The notes under the pieces were generated by a model. The model had not been told where the DNA came from and searched no databases. It saw nothing but the letters and a program-made list of their open reading frames with translations. Positions 39,524 to 48,878 of a stretch of DNA of 64,000 nt are shown here, piece after piece. The position numbers and the translations under genes are program-made. Each line of letters opens with the position of its first letter. Position 1 is the first letter of the stretch. The stretch spans positions 1-64,000 of the forward strand of contig NZ_CAMFHZ010000009.1 in the NCBI RefSeq assembly GCF_945952435.1, in the 5' to 3' direction. This DNA is from an uncultured Microbacterium sp. (GTDB taxonomy: Bacteria; Actinomycetota; Actinomycetes; Actinomycetales; Microbacteriaceae).

Positions 39524-39566
39524 CGGGTGTGCCCCGGATCGCGGGGATCCGGGGCACACCCGTTTC
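39520..39566 (-). terminator. Strong terminator hairpin after metY
   Basis: A perfect 21-bp stem (GAAACGGGTGTGCCCCGGATC and its complement) with a 5-base loop lies 10 bases beyond the metY stop on the minus strand. There is no long T-tract, as is common in Actinobacteria. Confidence 0.85.
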
Positions 39567-39576
39567 TGAGGAGGAG

Positions 39577-40899
39577 TCAGGCGCGGGCGGCCTCGGTGAC
39601 CTTGCGCGCGGCGGCGAGAGCCTGATCGAGGTCCGCCTTGAGGTCCTCGACGTTCTCGAGACCGACCGACAGGCGGACGAGTCCCGGCGTGACGCCCGCC
39701 GTGAGCTGCTGCTCCGGCGTGAGCTGGGCGTGCGTCGTGGACGCGGGGTGGATGACGAGCGAGCGCACGTCGCCGATGTTGGCGAGGTGGCTGAACAGCG
39801 TGAGGCTGTTCACGAACTCGCGGCCGGCCTCGACGCCGCCCTTGAGCTCGAACGACAGCACCGCGCCGACGCCCTTCGGCGCGTAGCGGTTCGCCGCCGC
39901 GTACCACGGCGACGTCGGAAGGCCGGAGTAGTTGACGCTGGCGACGTCGTCGCGCCCGTCGAGCCATTCGGCGATGTCCTGCGCGTTCTGCACGTGACGC
40001 TCGATGCGCAGCGACAGCGTCTCGATGCCCTGGATGAGGTTCCAGGCGCTCTGCGGGGCGATCGCGGATCCGAGGTCGCGGAGCAGCTGCACGCGGGCCT
40101 TGATGATGTAGGCGAGGCCGTCGCCGACCGCGGTGGTGTAGCTCGCTCCGTGGTAGGACGGGTCCGGCTCGGTGAGGCCCGGGAACTTCTCGACGTTCTG
40201 CGACCAGGCGAAGGATCCGCCGTCGACGATCGCGCCGCCGATGGTCGTGCCGTGGCCGCCGAGGAACTTCGTGACCGAGTGGATGACGATGTCGGCGCCG
40301 TGCTCGAACGGGCGGATGAGGTACGGCGTCGCGATCGTGTTGTCGACGATGAGCGGCACGCCCGCCTCGTGTGCGGCCTCGGCGACGCCCGCGATGTCGA
40401 GGACGTTGATCTGCGGGTTGCCGATGGTCTCCGCGAAGAAGAGCTTGGTGTTCGGACGGACCGCGCGCCGCCACTCGTCCAGGTCGTCCTGGTTCTCGAC
40501 GAAGGTGACCTCGATGCCGAGCTTGGCGAGCGTGTATTTGAACAGGTTGTACGTGCCGCCGTAGATCGACGAGGACGAGACGATGTGGTCGCCCGCCTGA
40601 GCGATGTTGAGGATCGCGAACGTCGATGCGGCCTGGCCGCTGGACAGGACGAGGGCGCCGGTGCCTCCTTCGAGGGCGGCGAGGCGCTGCTCGAGCACGT
40701 CCTGCGTGGGGTTCTGGATCCGCGTGTAGATGTTGCCGAACTCGGCCAGCGCGAAGAGGTTCGCGGCATGGTCGGCGTTGTCGAACACGTAGGACGTGGT
40801 CTGGTAGATCGGCGTGGCCCGGGCCTTCGTGACGGGATCGGGCGCAGCGCCCGCATGGATCTGCTTGGTCTCGAAGCGCCAGTTCTCCGCAGCGGTCAT
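39577..40899 (-). CDS. metY: O-acetylhomoserine sulfhydrylase
   Basis: This 440 aa PLP enzyme forms homocysteine from O-acetylhomoserine and sulfide. Cys/Met-metabolism motifs: YTRIQNPTQDVLEQRLAALEGG, SSSSIYGGTYNLF and HSVTKFLGGHGTTIGG with the PLP Lys. The start ATG 40899 has AAGGAGACATC upstream; the ORF-track extension to 41850 is antisense to the SDR gene. It makes a pathway pair with metX, although about 1.7 kb separates them. No clear SAM riboswitch was found upstream. Confidence 0.93.
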   Translation of the reverse strand: MTAAENWRFETKQIHAGAAPDPVTKARATPIYQTTSYVFDNADHAANLFALAEFGNIYTRIQNPTQDVLEQRLAALEGGTGALVLSSGQAASTFAILNIAQAGDHIVSSSSIYGGTYNLFKYTLAKLGIEVTFVENQDDLDEWRRAVRPNTKLFFAETIGNPQINVLDIAGVAEAAHEAGVPLIVDNTIATPYLIRPFEHGADIVIHSVTKFLGGHGTTIGGAIVDGGSFAWSQNVEKFPGLTEPDPSYHGASYTTAVGDGLAYIIKARVQLLRDLGSAIAPQSAWNLIQGIETLSLRIERHVQNAQDIAEWLDGRDDVASVNYSGLPTSPWYAAANRYAPKGVGAVLSFELKGGVEAGREFVNSLTLFSHLANIGDVRSLVIHPASTTHAQLTPEQQLTAGVTPGLVRLSVGLENVEDLKADLDQALAAARKVTEAARA

Positions 40900-40982
40900 G
40901 ATGTCTCCTTGAGGATCGCGCCACGGGAGCCGTGTCGCCGGGTGTGGGTGCCGCCCTCCCGCGGGACCGGTGGCATGCCTCG

Positions 40983-41009
40983 ACAGTACGGACCGGCCGC
41001 CGGTGTCAA
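40983..41009 (-). promoter_or_regulatory. Possible metY promoter
   Basis: On the minus strand TTGACA (41004-41009) and TACTGT (40983-40988) are separated by 15 bases, short of the usual 17. This leaves a leader of roughly 75-80 bases before metY. Confidence 0.35.
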
Positions 41010-41067
41010 CAAGGCGCGGGAAATGTGACGTAACAGCGGGCGCCGCCGGATCCCGTAGCGTGGTCGC

Positions 41068-41892
41068 ATGGCGATCACTTCGGACGACACGAGCGACGGC
41101 TTCCCCGCGGCGAACGGCAGGCGGGCCGTGGTGACGGGGGCCAGCACCGGGATCGGCGAAGCGTCGGTCCGGGCGCTGCGTGCGAGCGGATGGGACGTCG
41201 TCGGTGTCGCCCGGCGCGCCGACCGGCTCGACGCGCTCGCCGCGGAGACCGGTGCCACGGCCTTCGCCGCCGACCTCACCGATCCGGAGCAGATCGACGC
41301 GCTCGCCGCGCACCTCGCCGAGACGGGCCCCGTGCACGCCCTCGTGCATGTCGCGGGCGGCGCGCGAGGCACCGATCGGGTCGAGGACGGATCCGCCGAG
41401 CAGTGGCGCTGGATGTTCGAGGCGAACGTGCTCGCCGTCCAGCAGCTCACGGCCGCCCTCCTGCCCCAGCTCCGCGCGGCGGCGTCCGGCGGGGGCCACG
41501 CGGATCTGCTCTTCCTCACCTCGGTCGCGGCGCGAGCGGCCTATCCCGGCGGAAGCGGCTACAACGCGGCGAAGGCGGCGGAGTCGATGATCCCCCAGGC
41601 CCTGCGCCTCGAGCTGAACGGCGAGCCGATCCGGGTGACGGAGGTCGCACCGGGCATGGTGCACACGGAGGAGTTCACGCTGCGCCGGCTGGGCGGCGAC
41701 GCGGCGGCGGCGGAGGCGGTCTACTCCGGCGTCGAGGCGCCACTCACCGCGGACGACGTCGCCGACGTCGTGTCCTACGCGCTGAACGCGCCCGCCCACG
41801 TGAACCTGGATCTCGTCGTCATCCGGCCCGTGGCGCAGGCGGCCGCGCATCTGCTCGCACGCGGACCGCTCCGCCCGCGCGGGGAGGACTGA
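41068..41892 (+). CDS. Short-chain dehydrogenase/reductase
   Basis: This 274 aa classical SDR has the cofactor motif [16 protein letters not shown] (TGxxxGIG), a following D/R NADP-type loop ([10 protein letters not shown]), and the catalytic SxxxxxxxxxxxYxxxK set in SGYNAAKAA. Function is probably oxidation or reduction of a small alcohol or carbonyl; the substrate is unknown. TAGCGT six bases before ATG indicates a leaderless transcript. Confidence 0.88.
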   Translation: MAITSDDTSDGFPAANGRRAVVTGASTGIGEASVRALRASGWDVVGVARRADRLDALAAETGATAFAADLTDPEQIDALAAHLAETGPVHALVHVAGGARGTDRVEDGSAEQWRWMFEANVLAVQQLTAALLPQLRAAASGGGHADLLFLTSVAARAAYPGGSGYNAAKAAESMIPQALRLELNGEPIRVTEVAPGMVHTEEFTLRRLGGDAAAAEAVYSGVEAPLTADDVADVVSYALNAPAHVNLDLVVIRPVAQAAAHLLARGPLRPRGED

Positions 41893-41894
41893 GC

Positions 41895-42620
41895 GTGGGC
41901 GTGCATCTGGTCGGCGGCGGCACGGGGGCCTCGGCGTTCGCCCCCTTCGCCGCGGACGTCGTCGCGCGGGCCGCCATGCGGGGATCCGCCCCGGCCGAGG
42001 TGGCCGTCGTGACCGTGCGCGAGGCGGCGTCGGACGCGCACGCGACCGAGCTCGCCGCTCTGCTCGCCTCCGCCTCGTCCACCGAGGTGGCCGTGCGTGT
42101 CGTCGCGGTCGACGAGACCGACGTCGTGGATCCGCAGGTCTTCGCCTCCGCGGACGGGATCGTCGTCGGCGGAGGCCTGACCCCGGCGTATCACCGTGCT
42201 CTCGCCGGCGCGTTCGGCGTCCTGCGTGCGGCGGTCGCCGACGGCACTCCGTATCTGGGCTTCTCGGCGGGCGCGATGATCGCGGCCGACCGCGCGATCA
42301 TCGGCGGCTGGCGGATCGGCGGTGTCGCGGTGGTCCCCGAGGAGACCGCGGAGGACCTCGACGAGATCACCGTCGTGGAGGGGATCGGGCTCGTCGACGT
42401 CGCGATCGACGTGCACGTCGCGCAGTGGGGGACGCTCGGCCGTCTCGTCGCGGCCACGGAGGCCGGACTGATCGACGGAGGGATCGGGATCGACGAGAGC
42501 ACGGTGCTGGTCGCGGATGCGGACGGGCTGCGGATCGCGGGGGAGGGCAGCGTCTGGCGCGTCCAGCCCGGCCCGGACGGTGCGGGCGTGCTCGTCTTCA
42601 GCGACCGGGCGGGCGCCTGA
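41895..42620 (+). CDS. Peptidase E-like (S51/class I GATase-like) protein
   Basis: This 241 aa protein has [12 protein letters not shown] and the nucleophile elbow [14 protein letters not shown] (G-x-S-A-G), typical of dipeptidase E/cyanophycinase-like serine hydrolases. GTG 41895 is the first good start after the SDR stop. It begins a run of three tightly coupled genes with ung (TGATG) and a GNAT. The substrate is unknown; the shared fold with glutamine amidotransferases makes a different role possible. Confidence 0.8.
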   Translation: MGVHLVGGGTGASAFAPFAADVVARAAMRGSAPAEVAVVTVREAASDAHATELAALLASASSTEVAVRVVAVDETDVVDPQVFASADGIVVGGGLTPAYHRALAGAFGVLRAAVADGTPYLGFSAGAMIAADRAIIGGWRIGGVAVVPEETAEDLDEITVVEGIGLVDVAIDVHVAQWGTLGRLVAATEAGLIDGGIGIDESTVLVADADGLRIAGEGSVWRVQPGPDGAGVLVFSDRAGA

Positions 42621-43309
42621 TGGCGATGTCGCTGTCCGAGCTCGCCGCCAGCGGGCGGATCGACCAGGGCTGGGCCGAGGCGCTCGCCCCGGCGGGGCCG
42701 CTCCTCGCGGAGCTGGGCGATCGGCTGCGGGCCGAGAACGCAGCGGGCAGGGGCTACCTGCCTGCCGGGCAGGACGTGCTCCGCGCCTTCTCCCGGCCTC
42801 TGTCCGAGGTGAAGGTGCTCATCGTGGGACAGGATCCCTATCCCACGCCGGGACATCCCATCGGACTGTCCTTCGCCGTCGACCGTGCGGTGCGCCCGCT
42901 GCCGCGCAGCCTCGGCAACATCTACCGCGAGCTGGAGAGCGATCTCGGCATCGCGCCGGCCGCGCACGGGGACCTGTCGGCCTGGAGCGATCAGGGCGTG
43001 CTGCTGCTGAACCGGGTGCTCACGGTCCGCCCCGGAAGCCCGGCCTCGCATCGCGGATGGGGCTGGGAGAAGCTGACCGAGCTCGCGATCCGCGCGCTCG
43101 TCGCGCGCCGCTCCCCCCTCGTCGCCGTGCTCTGGGGCAGGGATGCGGAGGGGCTGCGTCCGATGCTCGGCGACACCCCGGTGATCGCCTCCGCCCACCC
43201 CTCGCCGCTCTCCGCGAGCCGGGGCTTCTTCGGCTCCCGGCCGTTCTCCCGGGCGAACGCGCTGCTGCAGGAGCAGGGCGCCGACCCGATCGACTGGAGG
43301 GTCGGGTGA
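42620..43309 (+). CDS. ung: Uracil-DNA glycosylase, family 1
   Basis: This 229 aa enzyme removes uracil from DNA. The water-activating loop [18 protein letters not shown] and the C-terminal [21 protein letters not shown] motif with the catalytic His are present. The start overlaps the upstream stop (TGATG), and its stop overlaps the next GTG (GTGA). ATG 42626 is an alternative start two codons later. Confidence 0.95.
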   Translation: MAMSLSELAASGRIDQGWAEALAPAGPLLAELGDRLRAENAAGRGYLPAGQDVLRAFSRPLSEVKVLIVGQDPYPTPGHPIGLSFAVDRAVRPLPRSLGNIYRELESDLGIAPAAHGDLSAWSDQGVLLLNRVLTVRPGSPASHRGWGWEKLTELAIRALVARRSPLVAVLWGRDAEGLRPMLGDTPVIASAHPSPLSASRGFFGSRPFSRANALLQEQGADPIDWRVG

Positions 43310-43803
43310 TCCTGATCCGTGCCGCCCGCGAGGGGGACCTCCCCGCGATCCGCGACATCTACAACCACTACGTCCGCACGTCCACGGTCACCTTCGACGA
43401 GGAGGAGTCGGACCTCGCAGTCTGGGAGCGCAAGCACGCGGTCCTCGAGGAAGGGGGCCTGCCCTTCCTCGTCGCCGAGAGGGAGACGGGCGCGGTCCTC
43501 GGCTACGCCTACGCGGCGCACTGGCGGGAGAAGTCGGCCTACCGGTTCAGCGCGGAGAACTCGATCTACCTCGCCCCCGACGCCGCGGGCCAGGGCCTCG
43601 GCACGCGACTGCTCGACGCGCTGCTGGAGGCCTCGGCGAAGGCCGGCCTGCGCGAGATCATCGCGGTCATCGAGCCCACGGCGGCCGCGGCGTCGATCGC
43701 CGTGCACCGTCGTCGCGGCTTCGTCGACGCTGGGACGCTGCGCGGCGTCGGGATCAAGTTCGGACGCACTCTCGACGTGGTGTTCCTGCAGAAGTCGCTC
43801 TGA
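43306..43803 (+). CDS. GNAT N-acetyltransferase, phosphinothricin-acetyltransferase-like
   Basis: This 165 aa GNAT opens [33 protein letters not shown], the start typical of PAT/YncA-type acetyltransferases. The acetyl-CoA loop is around [20 protein letters not shown], and the C-terminal [31 protein letters not shown] matches the group. It may acetylate amino-acid analogues such as phosphinothricin. The stop lies in a hairpin shared with the convergent ABC operon. Confidence 0.87.
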   Translation: MILIRAAREGDLPAIRDIYNHYVRTSTVTFDEEESDLAVWERKHAVLEEGGLPFLVAERETGAVLGYAYAAHWREKSAYRFSAENSIYLAPDAAGQGLGTRLLDALLEASAKAGLREIIAVIEPTAAAASIAVHRRRGFVDAGTLRGVGIKFGRTLDVVFLQKSL

Positions 43804-43824
43804 CCCTCGGTGCGGCGAGGGTCA
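43801..43824. terminator. Symmetrical hairpin shared by two stop codons
   Basis: TGACCCTCG (43801-43809) pairs perfectly with CGAGGGTCA (43816-43824). The outermost bases of the two arms are the stop codons of the converging GNAT and ABC genes, so it could terminate both transcripts. Confidence 0.65.
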
Positions 43825-44613
43825 GAGTCCGGGAAGTGTCGGGATCGCGGCGAGCAGCCGCCGGGTGTAGTCGGCCTCGGGATGGTGCAGCACGCGCCGG
43901 GTCGGGCCGTGCTCGACGATCCGTCCGTCCTTCATCACGGCGACGTCGTCGCAGAGGTTCTGCACGACGCCGATGTCGTGCGACACGAGCACGAGCGTCA
44001 TCCCGTCCGCGCGCAGCTCGCGGAGCAGGTCGAGGATCTGCGCGCGGACCGTGACGTCGAGCGCGGAGAGTGGCTCGTCGCCGAGCAGGATCCGCGGGCG
44101 ATGCGCGATCGCCCGCGCGAGCGCGATGCGTTGGCGCTGTCCGCCGGAGAACTCGTGCGGGTAGCGGTCCGCGGCGTCGGCGTCGAGACCCACCCGGCGC
44201 AGCACCTCGTCGACGCGGAGGGCGTGATCGCCGTCGATCCGCAGGGCGCGCAGCGGCTCGGAGACGATCCGGCGCACGGTCTGCCGTGGGTCCAGGGACG
44301 CGTAGGGATCCTGGAAGACGAGTCCGGTCTCGCGGCGGAGCCAGTGCAGGGCGCGAGCGGAGGCGGAGGGGTCCACAAGGCGGCCGCCGATCTGCACGGT
44401 TCCCGCGGTCGGCCGGTCGAGCCCGAGCAGGAGCCTGATCAGCGTGGACTTGCCGGATCCCGACTCGCCGATCACGCCGAGCGCGGACCCTTCAGGAACG
44501 TCGAGGTCGATGCCGTCCAGCGCGGCGGTGCGGGCGCGCCGGGCGAACGGTTCGGCGCGTCCGCCGGGATACTCCCGGCGCAGACCCCGCGCCCGGATGA
44601 GGCTCTCCGTCAT
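43822..44613 (-). CDS. Oligopeptide/dipeptide ABC transporter ATPase (OppF/DppF-like)
   Basis: This 263 aa ATPase has Walker A GESGSGKST, signature FSGGQRQRIALAR and Walker B RILLGDEPLSALD, with a D-loop and H-loop (LVSHDIG). It overlaps the OppD/DppD-like gene by 4 bases and is last in the five-gene operon. The ligand of the transporter is unknown. Confidence 0.9.
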   Translation of the reverse strand: MTESLIRARGLRREYPGGRAEPFARRARTAALDGIDLDVPEGSALGVIGESGSGKSTLIRLLLGLDRPTAGTVQIGGRLVDPSASARALHWLRRETGLVFQDPYASLDPRQTVRRIVSEPLRALRIDGDHALRVDEVLRRVGLDADAADRYPHEFSGGQRQRIALARAIAHRPRILLGDEPLSALDVTVRAQILDLLRELRADGMTLVLVSHDIGVVQNLCDDVAVMKDGRIVEHGPTRRVLHHPEADYTRRLLAAIPTLPGL

Positions 44614-45398
44614 GCGTCCTCCTCTCCGCGCCAGAGCGTCGCCGTCGCGTCGCGGAGCAGTCCTCGGGCGACCGGCGACTGCGGCGCGGACAGGAGGGAC
44701 GCGAGGGGACCCTGCTCCACGACGTGTCCCTCCGCGAGCACCACGCCGTAGGTCGCGACCTGCGCGAGGACGGCCAGGTCGTGGGTGATGAAGAGCAGGG
44801 ACATCCCGGCGGACTCGACGAGCGAGAGCAGCAGTCGCAGCACGCCCGCCTGGACGGTCACGTCGAGCGCCGTGGTGGGCTCGTCGGCGATCAGCAGACG
44901 GGGGCGCGCGGCCAGCGCCACGGCGATCGCCGCGCGCTGCCGCTGCCCGCCGCTGAGCTGGTGGGGGTAGCGGTCGACGATCCGGGCGGGGTCGGGCAGG
45001 GCGACCCGGGCGGCCTCCTCGACCGCCCGGGCGCGGGCCGTGCGCCGATCGATCCGCTCGTGGATGCGGATCGCCTCCGCGATCTGTCGTCCGATCGTGC
45101 GGATCGGGTTGAGCGCGGTGCGCGGCTCCTGGAAGACCATCCCGATCTCGTCGCCGCGCAGGCGGGCCATCCGACGGTCCGGCAGCCCGAGGATCTCCTC
45201 GCCGTTCCAGAGGACGCTTCCCGTCGCGGTAACCCCGTCCGGGAGCAGTCCCATGATCGCGAGTGCGGTGAGGGACTTGCCGGATCCGGACTCGCCGATG
45301 AGTCCGACGCGTGCGCCGTCGGGAACCGCGAAGGAGACGCCGTGCACGAGGACCCTGCCGTCGATCTCGATCCGGAGATCCGTCACCTGGAGACTCAT
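44610..45398 (-). CDS. Oligopeptide/dipeptide ABC transporter ATPase (OppD/DppD-like)
   Basis: This 262 aa ATPase has Walker A GESGSGKSL, signature LSGGQRQRAAIAVAL and Walker B RLLIADEPTTALD. The ATG at 45398 overlaps the permease stop by 4 bases. Its C-terminal half matches DppD/OppD, giving the ATPase pair typical of peptide transporters. The ORF-track extension to 46322 lies over the permease gene and is a shadow. Confidence 0.9.
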   Translation of the reverse strand: MSLQVTDLRIEIDGRVLVHGVSFAVPDGARVGLIGESGSGKSLTALAIMGLLPDGVTATGSVLWNGEEILGLPDRRMARLRGDEIGMVFQEPRTALNPIRTIGRQIAEAIRIHERIDRRTARARAVEEAARVALPDPARIVDRYPHQLSGGQRQRAAIAVALAARPRLLIADEPTTALDVTVQAGVLRLLLSLVESAGMSLLFITHDLAVLAQVATYGVVLAEGHVVEQGPLASLLSAPQSPVARGLLRDATATLWRGEEDA

Positions 45399-46288
45399 GC
45401 GGTCACCTCCGGCAGCCGGGCGGGGCCTGCGCGCCGGGCGCGGCGGGAGGCTCCGCGCAGGGTCGGGTCGGTCGCGTCCCTGAGCGCGTCGCCGAGCAGG
45501 TTGAACGCGAGCACGGTCACCGTGATCGCGAGCCCGGGCCAGACCACCGAGAGCGGATGCACCTGGATGTAGCGCTGCAGGTCCGCGAGGAGGATGCCCC
45601 AGGACGGATCGACGACGCTCGCGCCGAATCCCAGGTACGAGAGCCCCGCCTCGGCGAGCACGGCGGTTGCCATCGCCCAGGAGAGCTGCACGATGAAGAC
45701 GGGAGCGACGTTGGGCAGGAGGTGCTGCACGAGGTTCTGCGCCGGGGTGAGACCGGAGGCACGGCCGGCGACGACGAAGTCGCTCTGCTGCACGCGGCGC
45801 AGCTCCGGGCGCGTCACGCGGGCGACGTTCACGCCGAAGCCGATCCCCACCGCCCACACCACGACCCAGAGCGATCCGCCCCGGACGGTGGAGATGAGCA
45901 TCGCGATCACGAGGACGGGGAAGGCGATGAGGATGTCGACGAGCACCGCGACGGTCTCGCGCACGACCCGCGCCGTGAGGGCGCCGAGCGCTCCGAGCAC
46001 GACGCCGACGGCGGTGGCGACGAGACCCGATCCGACCGCGACGAGGACCGTGGTGCGCGCCCCGGCCATGAGCAGGCTGAGGATGTCGCGTCCGGTCAGG
46101 TCCGTTCCGAGCAGATGCGGCCAGCCGGGAGGCGCCCACCGCGCGGCGACGTCGGTGGCTCTCGGATCGAACGGCGTCCAGAACAGGGAGACGAGCGCCG
46201 TCGCCAGGATCACCGCGATCACGACGAGGCCGAACACGCCGGGCGCGTTCGTGAGGAGCCGGTGCAGGGCGGAGCGTCGTCGCGTCAT
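45395..46288 (-). CDS. Peptide ABC transporter permease (OppC/DppC-like)
   Basis: This 297 aa inner-membrane permease has about six helices, a large outside loop (PFDPRATDVAARWAPPGWPHLLGTDLTGRDI), and the coupling EAA-type loop around VVAGRASGLTPAQNLVQHLLP. It is typical of DppC/OppC. The start ATG 46288 overlaps the DppB stop. The long ORF-track entry beyond 46288 is a shadow. Confidence 0.9.
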   Translation of the reverse strand: MTRRRSALHRLLTNAPGVFGLVVIAVILATALVSLFWTPFDPRATDVAARWAPPGWPHLLGTDLTGRDILSLLMAGARTTVLVAVGSGLVATAVGVVLGALGALTARVVRETVAVLVDILIAFPVLVIAMLISTVRGGSLWVVVWAVGIGFGVNVARVTRPELRRVQQSDFVVAGRASGLTPAQNLVQHLLPNVAPVFIVQLSWAMATAVLAEAGLSYLGFGASVVDPSWGILLADLQRYIQVHPLSVVWPGLAITVTVLAFNLLGDALRDATDPTLRGASRRARRAGPARLPEVTA

Positions 46289-47238
46289 TCCTCGGCCTCC
46301 CGTTGTCGGGGATCGATCGCACGGTGGACGAGGTCGACGACGAACCCGATCAGAAGCACCATGCCGGTGAGGACGAGCAGCTCGCCCTGCACCTTGACGA
46401 GATCCCGCGTGCCCACGTCCGCCACGAGCATGCGGCCGATCCCGGGCAGCGTGAAGAGCTGCTCGACGACGACCGATCCGACGATGATCCCGGCGATCTG
46501 GATCCCGAGCACCGACACGATCGACAGCCCGACCGCCGGGAGACCGTGCTGCAGCAGCGCGCGATTGCGGGTGAGCCCCGTGGCGGCGGCCGTCCGGACG
46601 AAGTCCTGGCCTGCCGCCTGCAGGGTGGCGCTGCGCACGAAGCGCAGCAGCAGCGCACCCTCCACGACGCCGATCGTGACGGCGGGCAGGACGAGCGCCT
46701 GCAGCGCCTGGGCGGGATCCGCCCAGCCGTCCTGCGGGAAGCCCTGCGCGGGGAGCACCCGCAGCCAGACCGCGAAGACGACGACGAGCATCATCCCCGC
46801 CCACACCACCGGCACCGCCGCGATCCCCTGGGCGATGACGTTGAGCACCGTCCCCCCTGCACGCCCGCGCAGCATCGCGGAGGCGACGCCCAGCGGCACG
46901 GCGATGAGCAGCGCGATCGTCAGGGCGAGGATCGCGAGCGGCACGGTCACCTGCGCCTTCTGCGCCAGCTCGGCCGCCACGGATGCGCCGTTGAGCTGCG
47001 AGGTGCCGAGGTCTCCGCGCAGCACTCCGCCGATCCAGTCGAGATACTGCAGCGCGAGCGGCTGGTCGAGCCCGAGCGCCGTGCGGATCGCGTCGACCTG
47101 CGCCGGGGTCGCCTTGTCGCCCGCGAGCAACTGCGCGACGTCGCCGGGGAAGACGCGCAGGGCGAGGAAGATGAGCGCGCTCGCGACGAGGAGCCCTGCG
47201 ATCAGCAGGGCTCCTCGGATGAGCGCATAGCGGAGCAC
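46285..47238 (-). CDS. Peptide ABC transporter permease (OppB/DppB-like)
   Basis: This 317 aa permease has the N-terminal OppB signature (VSALIFLALRVFPGDVAQLLAGDKATPAQVDAIRTALGLDQPL) and the EAA-loop region RSATLQAAGQDFVRTAAATGLTRNRALLQHGL. GTG start. It follows the solute-binding lipoprotein gene by 24 bases. Confidence 0.9.
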   Translation of the reverse strand: MLRYALIRGALLIAGLLVASALIFLALRVFPGDVAQLLAGDKATPAQVDAIRTALGLDQPLALQYLDWIGGVLRGDLGTSQLNGASVAAELAQKAQVTVPLAILALTIALLIAVPLGVASAMLRGRAGGTVLNVIAQGIAAVPVVWAGMMLVVVFAVWLRVLPAQGFPQDGWADPAQALQALVLPAVTIGVVEGALLLRFVRSATLQAAGQDFVRTAAATGLTRNRALLQHGLPAVGLSIVSVLGIQIAGIIVGSVVVEQLFTLPGIGRMLVADVGTRDLVKVQGELLVLTGMVLLIGFVVDLVHRAIDPRQREAEE

Positions 47239-47262
47239 GTCCTGGATCGGTTCCTCGGGCGG

Positions 47263-48780
47263 CTACTTCGAGACGGTGACGCCGCGGAGGTCGAGGCGGG
47301 AGTTGATCGAGTCCTTCGGGAACCCGTTCACGCCAGGGCTCACCGCGGTCAGGGTCTGGTCCTCGTAGAGCCAGTCGGCGGCGGCGTCCTTCGCGACGAT
47401 CTCGGCGGCCTGGGAGAGCAGCGCCTCCGACTTCTTGGCGTCCAGCTCGGTCTGCGAGGCGGCGTAGAGCTTCTGCACCTCGGGGTTGTCGTAGCCGAAG
47501 TAGTACTGCGGGTTGGCGAAGTTGCCGAAGTCGCGAGGCTCGACGTGCAGCACGAAGCTGAGGTCGTAGTCGTGCTTGGTGAACACCCGGTCGAGCCAGG
47601 TCGGGAACTCGACCGAGTCGACCTTCAGCGTCACGCCGACCTTCTTCAGGTCGCTGGTGAGCAGCTGCGGGACGGTGCTGCCGTAGAAGGAGGGGATCGT
47701 CAGGGTCAGGGAGAGGTTCTCCTGGCCGGCCTCCTTGAGCAGCTGCTTGGCCTTGTCCGGATCGTGCGGGGCGGTGCTCGAGAGGTCCTGGTATCCGGGG
47801 TCGAGCTGGGGGATCGGACCGTACAGCGTGGTGCCGGCGCCTCGCGCCTTGATGATCGCCTCGTGGTCGATCGCGAGCCGGATCGCCTCGCGCACCCGCT
47901 GGTCGTTCAGCGGCGCCTTGGCGTTGTTGAACGCCAGCGTGCCCTTGTCGGTGGTCTTGCCGGTCGTGATCGTGAACTTCCCGTCCAGCTGCGGCGCGAG
48001 GTTCGGATCGACGGCGGTGAGGACGTCGAGGCTTCCGCTCTGCGCGGCGTTCACACCCGCCGTGAAGTCGGGGATGTAGTCGAAGACGATGGACTTCACG
48101 CCCGCCTTCTCTCCCCAGTACTTCTCGTTGCGGTCGACGGTGAGGGAGCTGCCCTTCTTCCACTGCGCGAGCGTGAAGGGGCCCGTGCCGTCCTCGGCGG
48201 ACTGCAGATCCTTCGTGCTGCCCTTCGGGAAGATCAGGCCCGCGGTGCCGGTGAGGCTGAACAGGAAGTTCTGGCTGGGCTTGACGAGCGTCACGACGAC
48301 CGTCTTCTCGTCGGTCGCGGAGATGGACGCGACGTCGGCGAGATCGGCGTGCCCCTGGACGGTGGCGTCGTCCTTCGCGGTCTGCAGCGAGGAGACGACG
48401 TCCGCGGAGGTGAGAGCCGCGCCGTCGTGGAACGTGATCCCGTCGTTCAGGACGAACGTGTACGTGAGCCCGTCCGCCGAGACGTCGTGGCTCTTGGCCA
48501 GCCGGTCGACGATCTTGTCGTCCTGGGTGCGGCTGACGAGGCCCTCGTAGATGTTGTCGATGAGGACCTGTTCGAGCGCGGCGCCGCTGGTGTGGCGGAT
48601 GTCGAGGCTCGTCGGCTCGAGCACGAGGCCGACGGTGAGGGTCGCGTTCGGATCCGCCGCGCCCGTCGACGAGGCGGACGGGGAGGGCGTGCCGGAGCAG
48701 CCGGCGAGCACCAGGGAGGCGGCGAGGCCGGCGGCGATGCCGAGGCCGAGGCGGCGGCGGGGGACGCGCGAGCGGTGCAT
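47263..48780 (-). CDS. Peptide-type ABC solute-binding lipoprotein (family 5)
   Basis: This 505 aa surface lipoprotein has a signal peptide and a lipobox (LAGC, Cys about residue 28), then an SBP_bac_5 fold (LDIRHTSGAALEQVLIDNIYEGL, YTFVLNDGITFHDGAALTSADVV, HEPR-type RTRVREAIRLAIDHEAI). It is the first gene of the five-gene operon, read from right to left. ATG 48780 is preferred over the longer ORF. A GAGAGG ribosome-binding site lies upstream. Confidence 0.91.
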   Translation of the reverse strand: MHRSRVPRRRLGLGIAAGLAASLVLAGCSGTPSPSASSTGAADPNATLTVGLVLEPTSLDIRHTSGAALEQVLIDNIYEGLVSRTQDDKIVDRLAKSHDVSADGLTYTFVLNDGITFHDGAALTSADVVSSLQTAKDDATVQGHADLADVASISATDEKTVVVTLVKPSQNFLFSLTGTAGLIFPKGSTKDLQSAEDGTGPFTLAQWKKGSSLTVDRNEKYWGEKAGVKSIVFDYIPDFTAGVNAAQSGSLDVLTAVDPNLAPQLDGKFTITTGKTTDKGTLAFNNAKAPLNDQRVREAIRLAIDHEAIIKARGAGTTLYGPIPQLDPGYQDLSSTAPHDPDKAKQLLKEAGQENLSLTLTIPSFYGSTVPQLLTSDLKKVGVTLKVDSVEFPTWLDRVFTKHDYDLSFVLHVEPRDFGNFANPQYYFGYDNPEVQKLYAASQTELDAKKSEALLSQAAEIVAKDAAADWLYEDQTLTAVSPGVNGFPKDSINSRLDLRGVTVSK

Positions 48781-48878
48781 GAGGGGATCCTCTCGGAGCG
48801 ATGCGGGGACGGGGGTGCGGTGCGGAACGAGCCTAGGGGCGGGGATCGGGTCGAGGGTCGCGACGCCGGAACGCGGCG

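Noticed and set aside
40900-41067. A SAM riboswitch ahead of metY
   Set aside because: I found no S-box or SAM-IV core motifs; only a promoter-like TTGACA.
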